Assembly: GCA_049608925.1 (NCBI GenBank)
Contig: JBMYXZ010000090.1
Location: forward strand, 1-5,687
DNA: 5,687 nucleotides
From: JBMYXZ01 sp049608925
Lineage (GTDB): Bacteria > Pseudomonadota > Alphaproteobacteria > JAGOMX01
Direction of reading: 5' to 3'
A model generated the notes under the pieces. That model did no database searches and was not told where the DNA came from. It saw only the letters and a list, made by a program, of their open reading frames with translations. Positions 1-5,687 of this stretch are shown here, in pieces. Numbering within the stretch: position 1 is the stretch's first letter; every line of letters begins with the position of its first letter. The translations under genes were made by a program, and so were the position numbers.

Positions 1-1378
1 CGAAAATTTGCAATGCCAATTCGGTCTGCCTACCGAAAAGCCCAAACGAGCGCGAGATATTCAGAATACGACACCCACTATTGGCAAAATTCAAAATTGC
101 TGTAGCAGTTCTGATATCTGATTCAAGGTCCTTGAATACAACGTCGGAAATGAAATATCGCTTCAAACTCAATGGGTCAGCATTTTTTCTAAACAGATAT
201 TGTTCGTCATTATGATATTCAAGCCTCACCGTATCTTTCTTGCCTAACAGTTTTAAGGATGCATGACACTCTTCCAGTTCTAAATCCAGTTCTTCGTATA
301 AATGCAGTTGGGCAAGAGGTGCAACAGATTGCCAATAAAAATCTGGCCTGCTATTACCACCCACGATCTGCATCATTGCAAATGCGTGGAAGGAAATGAG
401 GTCATGAGTACTCTGTAAATTATGCACATACTCACCAGGACATTCAATTTCATCAGTCCTTGATTCAAAAAACGCGACTTTTTGTCTGTGCCCAAAACAA
501 TGACGCTGATGCAGCATCTTCAAACCCAGCGCTATGTCTTCTGGGCGATAGGGCTGCAGGCGCCTTGTTAGCATCCTGTCCTCCCAATATATAGCCCGAA
601 GGAAGGTATAATAATTCCGGCGAAAGTTATGAAATCTTTGTGGATTGGCGACGATATCATCTGCCAACAGCATATTGATATACTTTGCTGCGATGATTTG
701 ATTTTGAATCACCTGAAAATATGGCGCCAATGACAGAAATTTTCCACCCTTACAATATATCCCCATCAATTTATAGCGACCACTTTCATACCCATATAAT
801 CCTGCACCTATATCACTACTGTGCATACCTAGATGATCGCTAGGCATATCATGCAGCGCAGATGCATATAGATGATGCTTGTGTTTTCCACAAATCTGGG
901 TGACACCATATTGAATTTTATCAGTCTCAACAAACGCACCGTTCTTGCCATAATGATACTGACCGCCCCTTGAAAGAATGGTCAAATAATTGGAAGACTT
1001 AATGACAGGTAATTTACGCATCAAGTGTATATGCCTGTTACCGGCAATTGCATTCCCCAACAACATAACAGCAATTCCAGGTCCGGGACCCTTATGGATT
1101 TTGTAATCTAAGACCATGTACATTTGCTGATAGAACTTTATTAAACTACCTTTGGTACTCTTCCCTACAAAGCACGGCAGCGTAATCGCTATTCTGGGCG
1201 AGACAAGAAATCCAGGCACGCCTGCTTCTGACATGGCCATATTTGTGTGGCGGTTCAGTTGATTCCCAATATCCAGGTCAAACTGGTCTGGCTTATATGG
1301 CTTTAAAGTTTTAAGTGCAGACGTATCTGTTGATAGCAAGATAAGAAAAAACGAGACCACCCATATAATTTTTGACAT
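1..1378 (-). CDS. Secreted protein with degenerate trypsin-like domain (5' part only, runs off left edge)
   Basis: Reading the minus strand from an ATG at 1378 gives 459 codons with no stop up to the window edge, so the C-terminus is missing. Residues 1-21 form a signal peptide: MSK, a hydrophobic stretch to about residue 16, and a likely cleavage after TSA at residue 21. Residues 55-212 resemble an S1 (trypsin-type) protease: GFLVSPRIAIT at 56-66 matches the strand before the catalytic His, GIAVMLL at 101-107 matches the strand bearing the catalytic Asp, and SDIGAGL at 188-194 followed by YKLMGIYCKGG matches the GDSGGPL...LVGI block. In this hand alignment His, Asp and Ser are all replaced (around C69, G101 and I190), so proteolysis is unlikely and a binding role is more plausible. 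Residues 213-459 are unrecognised and largely helical-looking; the last 25 might begin a leucine-rich repeat. The start is supported by a GGAGG site 5 bases upstream. The gene lies 51 bases after rsh. The ORF and export are well supported; the fold is an inference. Confidence 0.82.
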   Translation of the reverse strand, partial: MSKIIWVVSFFLILLSTDTSALKTLKPYKPDQFDLDIGNQLNRHTNMAMSEAGVPGFLVSPRIAITLPCFVGKSTKGSLIKFYQQMYMVLDYKIHKGPGPGIAVMLLGNAIAGNRHIHLMRKLPVIKSSNYLTILSRGGQYHYGKNGAFVETDKIQYGVTQICGKHKHHLYASALHDMPSDHLGMHSSDIGAGLYGYESGRYKLMGIYCKGGKFLSLAPYFQVIQNQIIAAKYINMLLADDIVANPQRFHNFRRNYYTFLRAIYWEDRMLTRRLQPYRPEDIALGLKMLHQRHCFGHRQKVAFFESRTDEIECPGEYVHNLQSTHDLISFHAFAMMQIVGGNSRPDFYWQSVAPLAQLHLYEELDLELEECHASLKLLGKKDTVRLEYHNDEQYLFRKNADPLSLKRYFISDVVFKDLESDIRTATAILNFANSGCRILNISRSFGLFGRQTELALQIF

Positions 1379-1383
1379 ACTAC

Positions 1384-1388
1384 CCTCC
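1384..1388 (-). promoter_or_regulatory. Strong ribosome binding site of the pseudoprotease gene
   Basis: The minus strand carries GGAGG five bases before the ATG at 1378. This is the strongest Shine-Dalgarno in the window. It fixes the start of a frame that would otherwise be supported only by its length and signal peptide. Confidence 0.8.
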
Positions 1389-1429
1389 ACGCCTGGATCA
1401 TACGGGACAATTTGTAAACAAAGTGTTTC

Positions 1430-3574
1430 TTAGCTGTTGGAAATATCAACCGCATTAATAAACGTGGAAGACCGCATACTCGCAACAATACTGTTTAAGT
1501 GCTCGCGATCATTGACCTCGACATCAATCACCACATCCCAAAACACTTCGGAACGATGGACGATCTTCAGATTAATGATGTTGCCGGCATTTTTACCTAT
1601 CAATGTAGTCAAGTTTGCCAGGCTTCCTACTTTGTTCAATACAGTAACTTTCAACCTGGCAACATATAGCTGGTCGTTATAATGCTGATCATTCCAGGAA
1701 ACATCCAACCAACGGTCAGGCTGATCCGCAAAGCGCTCGAGATTGCTGCAATCATGGGTATGGATCGTCACACCACGGCCGGAAATCACAATTCCAACGA
1801 TGCGGTCTCCTGGCAAGGGGTGACAACAACCAGCATAATGCACCGCCATGCCGGGAATAAGCCCCTGGATAGAGATACTTTTGTCATAGTCGCCTTTTTT
1901 CTTGGCCTGCGTTGATGGGATAATCGCCGGATCTTTTTTCGCTGGTACATGATCTGGATACAGCACACGTATGACTTCTGGAACTGTTTTTAGCCCTTCG
2001 CCAATGGTTGCATATAGGTCATCAAGCTCCTTGCAGCCAAGCTTTTCGAGGTTTTTCTCCAGCTCTTTTTCATGCAGCACCAAGTTTTCGTGCTTAAAGC
2101 CCTTGTGCAGCATCGAATGCCCAAGATCAACAAACTGGTTGCGCTTTTGTGTACGGATAAAACGCCTGATCGACGCCCTCGCCTTACCTGTAACCGCAAA
2201 CCTCTCCCAAGTAGGAGACGGAGACTGTGCCTTAGAGGTTGTGATATCAACTTGATCACCATTCTTCAATACCGTACGCAGTGGTTCCATTCGGCCATTT
2301 ATCTTGGCACCAACGCAATGATTTCCCACCTCACTATGAACAGCATAGGCAAAGTCAATAGGTGTTGCCCCACTGGGCAAAGGAATAAGATCTCCTTTCG
2401 GGGTAAAACAAAAGACTTGATCTTGGAACATTTCCATTTTGGTATGCTCTAAAAACTCTTCCGGGTCTTGAGCATTCTCTAAAATATCCAACAACCCACG
2501 CAACCAACGATAGCCCTGACTATCATCAGAAGCTTCAACATCCTGCTTGTATTTCCAATGGGCCGCCACACCGAATTCATTTACTTCATGCATTTGCTTT
2601 GTGCGAATCTGAATTTCAACACGCTGACCATTAGGGCCAAAGACGGTGGTATGAATCGACTGATAGTTATTGGGTTTTGGTGTTGAAATATAATCCTTAA
2701 AACTGCCTGGGATAACCGGGTATGCTGCATGAATCACACCCATTGCCTGATAGCAGTCTTCAAGGTTATCTACCAACAAGCGAAACGCCATAATGTCTGA
2801 AAGCTGCTCGAACGTCACGTTCTTCTTAGACATCTTACGCCAGATGGAATACGGCGTCTTTTCCCGCCCTGAAATATCAACTTTCAGACCGCTTTTGTTG
2901 ATGATCTTCTTCAGCTCGCCCATGACAAAGCCAACGGTGTCTTCATCTTCCTCACGCAGAAAGCGCAAACGCGTGATGATTGAATCACGAGCATCCGGGT
3001 TTAAGTGACGAAATGATAAGTCCTCGAGTTCATCCTTGATATGATTGACACCTATGCGACCTGCAAGAGGCGCATATATATCCATGGTCTCTCGAGAGAT
3101 ACGGCGGCGCTTTTCTTCGGCTTTACAATAATGCAGCGTGCGCATGTTGTGCAAACGGTCTGCCAATTTAATCAACAGCACACGCAGGTCGTTGGACATT
3201 GCCAACACAAGCTTACGAAAGTTTTCTGCTTGCTTACGTTGAATTGTTTGCAGCTCAATCTGAGAAAGTTTCGTCACCCCATCGACCAGTTTAGCAACCT
3301 CTTTGCCAAACAACTTTTCAATGTCATCCAGCGTTGCTTCGGTATCTTCTACCGTGTCGTGTAGCAACGCCGTGATGATAGAAGCCGTATCCAACTTCAT
3401 ATCCGTTAGGATGCCGGCTACTTCTAATGGATGAGAAAAATACAAATCGCCCGATTCACGCATTTGCGACCCATGCGCCTTCATGGCAAACACATAGGCA
3501 GAATTGAGCGCATCCTCATCAGCTTGAGGATCGTACGATTTTACCTTTTCAACTAATTCAAACTGCCTGATCAT
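1430..3574 (-). CDS. rsh: Bifunctional (p)ppGpp synthetase/hydrolase, RelA/SpoT (Rsh) family
   Basis: This 714-residue cytoplasmic enzyme makes (p)ppGpp from ATP and GTP/GDP and degrades it, controlling the stringent response. The length is normal for a full-length alphaproteobacterial Rsh. The hydrolase domain (about 20-160) keeps R39, H48, H72-D73, E76-D77, D139 and N143. These fall at a constant offset of five from the catalytic residues known for the Streptococcus enzyme, so hydrolysis should be active, unlike in E. coli RelA. The synthetase domain (about 200-340) has GREK at 236-239, D260, the NYQSIH block at 303-308 and E320 in EIQIRT. Next come a TGS domain (about 385-446), the conserved TWERF to RRFIR helical segment (455-474), a zinc-finger region with CCH at 583-585 and HTHDC at 605-609, and an ACT domain (about 637-712). 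The ATG at 3574 has only a weak, close AAGGG site, but the N-terminus matches family members. It follows the helicase by 39 bases. A single bifunctional Rsh is the usual alphaproteobacterial arrangement. Confidence 0.97.
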   Translation of the reverse strand: MIRQFELVEKVKSYDPQADEDALNSAYVFAMKAHGSQMRESGDLYFSHPLEVAGILTDMKLDTASIITALLHDTVEDTEATLDDIEKLFGKEVAKLVDGVTKLSQIELQTIQRKQAENFRKLVLAMSNDLRVLLIKLADRLHNMRTLHYCKAEEKRRRISRETMDIYAPLAGRIGVNHIKDELEDLSFRHLNPDARDSIITRLRFLREEDEDTVGFVMGELKKIINKSGLKVDISGREKTPYSIWRKMSKKNVTFEQLSDIMAFRLLVDNLEDCYQAMGVIHAAYPVIPGSFKDYISTPKPNNYQSIHTTVFGPNGQRVEIQIRTKQMHEVNEFGVAAHWKYKQDVEASDDSQGYRWLRGLLDILENAQDPEEFLEHTKMEMFQDQVFCFTPKGDLIPLPSGATPIDFAYAVHSEVGNHCVGAKINGRMEPLRTVLKNGDQVDITTSKAQSPSPTWERFAVTGKARASIRRFIRTQKRNQFVDLGHSMLHKGFKHENLVLHEKELEKNLEKLGCKELDDLYATIGEGLKTVPEVIRVLYPDHVPAKKDPAIIPSTQAKKKGDYDKSISIQGLIPGMAVHYAGCCHPLPGDRIVGIVISGRGVTIHTHDCSNLERFADQPDRWLDVSWNDQHYNDQLYVARLKVTVLNKVGSLANLTTLIGKNAGNIINLKIVHRSEVFWDVVIDVEVNDREHLNSIVASMRSSTFINAVDISNS

Positions 3575-3613
3575 ACCCTTATTTTATCACGGTTTATCAG
3601 GGCAGTCTAACGA
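3575..3613 (-). other. Short helicase-rsh spacer without terminator
   Basis: The 39 bases between the helicase stop and the rsh start contain two copies of TGATAAA nine bases apart (start to start). They have no GC-rich hairpin with a following T-run on the minus strand. Read-through from helicase into rsh is therefore the simplest expectation. The only Shine-Dalgarno-like bases are AAGGG immediately before the rsh ATG, suggesting modest initiation or translational coupling. Confidence 0.6.
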
Positions 3614-4798
3614 TTAGGCAGCTTTTCTAAAACCAGGTTTTTTAGACTTCTTGAAACGAAACGGCTTCTTCTTTTTCTTGGCCTGCGGCTTCATAGCAGC
3701 CATTTTCTTTGCTTCTTCAGGATTAAGTAAAGCATGAATAGCGCGCCATTTGCCTTTGTCAGAAGGCGACACAAAGCTTAACGCCTCCCCTTCACTACCC
3801 GCACGCGCCGTACGGCCAATGCGGTGAATGTAATCTTCTGGGCATTGTGGCAAATCATAGTTAATCACGTGCTCGATGTGCGGAATGTCCAAGCCACGTG
3901 CGGCGATATCTGTGGCAACCATAATGCGATATTTACGCTGGTGGAATGCCTTGATCACGCGCTCACGCTTGTTATGGCGCAGATCACCGTGAATCGCGTC
4001 AGCTTCTAGGTTCTCTTGACGCAAGCGTTTTGCCATGCGCTCAGCACTATATTTGGTTTTAACAAATACAATGATAGAACCTTCACGCTGATTCAGTTGA
4101 CCAAGCAGTTTTGAATACTTATCATTTTCCGGAGTGTGAACAATATCTTGCTTAATCTTAGCAACTGGCGTTGAGACATCTCCCACAGCAACACGCTCGG
4201 GGTTGTCCATATACTTAGCCGCAATTTTCTTGATATTTGCCGGCAATGTCGCGGAGAACAATAACGTCTGACGCTTTTCAGGCAGGTGCTTGACAATTTT
4301 GTCAATCTGTATCGTAAAGCCCATGTCCAGCATGCGATCCGTTTCATCCAGCACGAAAAAGTCAGATTTAGACAGATCAAGCGTTCCACGCATCAAATGA
4401 TCATTCACACGTCCAGGCGTCCCCACAATCAATCTGGGCTTCGACTTCAGCTTTTGCAGCTGCTTGAACATTGGATCACCACCGATCAGCAACGCTGCAC
4501 GAGAGCGAAGCTTTTTGCCCATAATGCCCTGCAGACTCTGCAGAACCTGAGCCGCCAATTCACGCGTAGGTGTCAAAATAATGGCATTAGATTCAGGGTT
4601 TTCCATCAAGTGTGCTACTAGCGGTATACCAAAAGCAGCTGTTTTACCTGTTCCGGTTTGGGCCGAGCCCAGAACGTCCCGACCATCTAGAGCCAGCGGA
4701 ATAGTTTTTTCTTGAATAGGTGTAGGTTTTGTAAACTTCATTGCTTCTAGGCAATGCAGTATTTGCTCCGGCAACCGGAGAGAATTAAAATTTTCCAA
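3614..4798 (-). CDS. DEAD-box family ATP-dependent RNA helicase (DETD variant)
   Basis: This 394-residue superfamily 2 RNA helicase would unwind short RNA duplexes using ATP in the cytoplasm, typically in ribosome assembly, RNA decay or cold adaptation. All core motifs are visible: Q motif with F22 and Q29, motif I AQTGTGKT at 46-53, Ia PTRELA at 77-82, a GG pair at 106-107, Ib TPGR at 127-130, motif II DETD at 151-154, III SAT at 182-184, IV around IVFVKT at 243-248, V ATDIAARGLD at 295-304, and VI HRIGRTARAG at 325-334. Motif II is unusual in having Thr in place of Ala. A short lysine- and arginine-rich tail (about 370-394), RhlE-like in style, probably adds nonspecific RNA affinity. The start is TTG at 4798, chosen because the frame has no upstream ATG before a stop at 4826-4828, a good AGGAAA site precedes it, and the N-terminus has family-like length. 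The orthology group (RhlE, CshA or other) cannot be settled by eye. Confidence 0.96.
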   Translation of the reverse strand: MENFNSLRLPEQILHCLEAMKFTKPTPIQEKTIPLALDGRDVLGSAQTGTGKTAAFGIPLVAHLMENPESNAIILTPTRELAAQVLQSLQGIMGKKLRSRAALLIGGDPMFKQLQKLKSKPRLIVGTPGRVNDHLMRGTLDLSKSDFFVLDETDRMLDMGFTIQIDKIVKHLPEKRQTLLFSATLPANIKKIAAKYMDNPERVAVGDVSTPVAKIKQDIVHTPENDKYSKLLGQLNQREGSIIVFVKTKYSAERMAKRLRQENLEADAIHGDLRHNKRERVIKAFHQRKYRIMVATDIAARGLDIPHIEHVINYDLPQCPEDYIHRIGRTARAGSEGEALSFVSPSDKGKWRAIHALLNPEEAKKMAAMKPQAKKKKKPFRFKKSKKPGFRKAA

Positions 4799-4802
4799 AG
4801 TA

Positions 4803-4808
4803 TTTCCT
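4803..4808 (-). promoter_or_regulatory. Ribosome binding site that decides the TTG start of the helicase
   Basis: The minus strand reads AGGAAA ending four bases before TTG at 4798, a normal Shine-Dalgarno distance for its AGGA core. No ATG or GTG lies between this site and the upstream in-frame stop, so the non-ATG start is well supported. Confidence 0.75.
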
Positions 4809-5094
4809 GTGATTAAATATTGACATCAATCTCAGAATTACTTTGAGAGCATCAATAATAATTTTATATGAGCCTTTATATCACGAAGCTTTCCAAAATA
4901 AAAGGCAATATTTTGACAATGTAAAGGAAAGTGGACAGTATACTACCTCACTCTTTGATGCTACAGGCTTTATGCTGCGGTCAATTTTTGATCGAAATAC
5001 AAAATTTCAGCCTGGTCCACAACTTTCTGCAGCCATCATAACCAAAGAATGGAATCCTGAATATGCAACGGAGAATCGGATCTTTGATAGAATA

Positions 5095-5109
5095 GCGGGA
5101 AAATCCCGC
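5095..5109. repeat. Perfect 6-bp inverted repeat, possible operator
   Basis: GCGGGA and TCCCGC flank a 3-base AAA centre, forming a GC-rich palindrome inside AT-rich DNA. It ends 10 bases before the TTGACA box of the downstream promoter. It is not an intrinsic terminator: the adjacent 8-base homopolymer is A on the plus strand after the stem, and on the minus strand the T-run comes before the stem. A repressor or activator site is possible; no regulator is identified. Confidence 0.4.
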
Positions 5110-5147
5110 AAAAAAAACGTTGACAATATTAAATACACCTATATTAA
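5110..5147 (+). promoter_or_regulatory. Sigma-70-type promoter of the F-box/Sel1 gene with upstream A-tract
   Basis: A perfect TTGACA (-35) at 5120-5125 is followed by AT-rich candidates for the -10: TATTAA at 5142-5147 with a 16-base spacer, or the better-matching TATATT at 5140-5145 with a short 14-base spacer. Eight As at 5110-5117 lie just upstream of the -35, where an UP element would sit. Transcription would begin roughly 30-40 bases before the ATG at 5189. The -35 is convincing; the exact -10 is uncertain. Confidence 0.55.
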
Positions 5148-5178
5148 TTATTCCTACCAACATATTTTTAATTTTTTT

Positions 5179-5182
5179 GGAG
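5179..5182 (+). promoter_or_regulatory. Ribosome binding site of the F-box/Sel1 gene
   Basis: GGAG follows a run of Ts and stands six bases before the ATG at 5189. It supports that start over the overlapping open frame in another phase. Confidence 0.75.
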
Positions 5183-5188
5183 AATTTA

Positions 5189-5687
5189 ATGAAAAAAACC
5201 ACATTATTACTGTTGTTATTTACAGCTTGCATTAACAACAAAGCAATATCTACAGAATCATTCGAGCAATACCCGTTACTGTATAAAGATTTGCGCCTTC
5301 ATATTAGCTCATTCCTTGATCTTGCTACAATAAAAAATCTTGCTCTGTCGATGACGAAAAAGGAAGGCGCAATAAGGTATGTTAGAAAAGATAGGCAAGA
5401 TATACTGACAAAAATGGGAGAGCAAGCCCTGCCTATGCTATACCAGAAGGCCGGATTCGATTATAGTTTAGCTTTTTTACAATATGATCATAAAGATTGG
5501 AAACCGTCAGCCTTGCCACCCACAATAAAAATGAAATTACATTTTTGTTGGTTTCTTGGTGGGATGAAGTGCGTAAATTCTGACCCTGCAAAGGCTTTTT
5601 ATCTTTTGTATTCTGCAGCATGTCTGGGGCATATGCCTGCAGCAGCTGAAGCAGGAGCTCTTTTAAGAAACCCTGAATACAATGGAA
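5189..5687 (+). CDS. Exported F-box-like and Sel1-like repeat protein (5' part only, runs off right edge)
   Basis: From ATG at 5189 the frame stays open for 166 codons to the edge; the rest is missing. Residues 1-21 look like a signal peptide: MKKTT, five leucines, and a possible cleavage after AIS at 19-21. FTAC at 11-14 is a near-lipobox, so lipidation at C14 is an alternative. Residues 34-57 (DLRLHISSFLDLATIKNLALSM) follow the F-box pattern, the eukaryote-type motif that binds Skp1 in SCF ubiquitin ligases. Residues 132-160 (DPAKAFYLLYSAACLGHMPA then AAEAGALL) match a Sel1-like repeat, a TPR-like helical pair used in protein binding; further repeats probably follow beyond the edge. The gene has its own promoter and ribosome site and is divergent from the helicase operon. 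A host-directed or envelope role is inferred from the domains. A Sec signal alone would leave the F-box in the periplasm or outside, so delivery to host cytosol is unproven. Confidence 0.85.
   Translation, partial: MKKTTLLLLLFTACINNKAISTESFEQYPLLYKDLRLHISSFLDLATIKNLALSMTKKEGAIRYVRKDRQDILTKMGEQALPMLYQKAGFDYSLAFLQYDHKDWKPSALPPTIKMKLHFCWFLGGMKCVNSDPAKAFYLLYSAACLGHMPAAAEAGALLRNPEYNG

Larger units (their letters stand above)
4799..5188. other. AT-rich divergent spacer between helicase and F-box/Sel1 gene
   Basis: These 390 bases separate two divergently transcribed genes and must carry promoters for both. The right third holds a palindrome, an A-tract and a clear plus-strand promoter. The middle holds an open frame that looks coding but lacks a start (see the entry at 4813). 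A minus-strand promoter for the helicase operon was looked for. Partial matches exist (for example TTGTCA, TATAAA), but none pairs at acceptable spacing, so none is called. No tRNA, insertion sequence or tandem repeat was seen. Confidence 0.6.
4813..5235 (+). pseudogene. Open frame with coding-like composition, possible gene relic
   Basis: A plus-strand frame stays open for about 140 codons (stop to stop) in an AT-rich spacer, where random frames should close quickly. From 4861 to 5118 the product looks protein-like (for example SLFDATGFMLRSIFDR and QPGPQLSAAIITKEWN). G is enriched at first codon positions by hand count (21 of 86 codons, against 12 and 13 at second and third). There is no convincing start: the leftmost candidate is TTG at 4843 without a Shine-Dalgarno, and the first in-frame ATG is at 4972. 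The 3' end runs through the promoter and first codons of the next gene in another frame. I do not recognise the product. It may be the remains of a decayed gene, a gene using a rare start, or chance. Confidence 0.25.

Noticed and set aside
1303..1488. Minus-strand 61-codon frame spanning the rsh end and the next gene
   Set aside because: It overlaps the rsh 3' end and the signal-peptide region of the next gene in a different phase, both of which have better evidence. It has no ribosome site or protein-like features.
3581..3589. Extended -10-like TGATAAAAT on the minus strand just before rsh
   Set aside because: It would place the transcription start almost on the ATG, making a leaderless message, and there is no matching -35. 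AT-rich chance is more likely.
1437..4621. Plus-strand and alternate minus-strand open frames inside rsh and the helicase
   Set aside because: They lie entirely opposite or out of phase with two clearly conserved genes and have low-complexity or implausible products.
4913..4944. TTGACA and TATACT as a second plus-strand promoter
   Set aside because: Both boxes are good, but they are 20 bases apart, well beyond the usual 16-18. The pair lies inside the possible relic frame, far from the next gene.
4921..4945. Insertion-sequence terminus, from the GTGGACAGTATAC string
   Set aside because: It faintly resembles some IS3-family ends, but no partner inverted repeat, target duplication or transposase fragment was seen.
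5095..5117. Stem-loop plus homopolymer as an intrinsic terminator
   Set aside because: The run after the stem is A on the plus strand, and on the minus strand the T-run precedes the stem, so neither direction gives stem followed by T-run.
4981..5241. Minus-strand 86-codon frame in the divergent spacer
   Set aside because: It runs antisense to the promoter and start of the F-box/Sel1 gene, has no ribosome site, and its product is biased to Ile, Asn, Phe and Lys as expected from AT-rich noncoding DNA.
5433..5621. Minus-strand 62-codon frame at the right edge
   Set aside because: It is antisense to the Sel1-like region, whose codons and repeat pattern show the plus strand is coding.

Overview
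The window reads as chromosomal DNA of a low-to-moderate GC alphaproteobacterium, probably host-associated. The long (p)ppGpp synthetase/hydrolase is a full-length, alphaproteobacterial-style Rsh; its N-terminus and hydrolase region match that group closely from memory. It is flanked by exported proteins with folds typical of host-interacting bacteria: a degenerate trypsin-like protein, and an F-box-like plus Sel1-like protein. An amoeba or protist symbiont of the Holosporales/Paracaedibacter type would fit. That placement is inference and was not tested by any search.

Layout, left to right. Positions 1-1378 (minus strand) hold the first 459 codons of a secreted protein that runs off the left edge. 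It has a signal peptide, then a region that looks like a trypsin-type serine protease whose three catalytic positions all appear to be replaced, then a long C-terminal part I do not recognise. Positions 1430-3574 (minus) hold a complete Rsh with intact hydrolase, synthetase, TGS, zinc-finger and ACT regions. Positions 3614-4798 (minus) hold a complete DEAD-box-type RNA helicase with a TTG start, a lysine-rich tail and DETD in place of DEAD. Positions 4799-5188 form a 390-base AT-rich divergent spacer. It contains a possible gene relic, a perfect GC-rich palindrome, an A-tract and a good promoter. Positions 5189-5687 (plus) hold the first 166 codons of an exported protein with an F-box-like motif and a Sel1-like repeat, cut by the right edge.

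The three minus-strand genes are transcribed helicase, then rsh, then pseudoprotease. Their gaps are 39 and 51 bases, with no convincing intrinsic terminator in either, so co-transcription is plausible. Helicase and rsh are housekeeping or stress functions (RNA remodelling and stringent response). The two edge genes look like accessory exported proteins and are the most interesting content. No tRNA, rRNA, CRISPR array or intact insertion sequence was seen.
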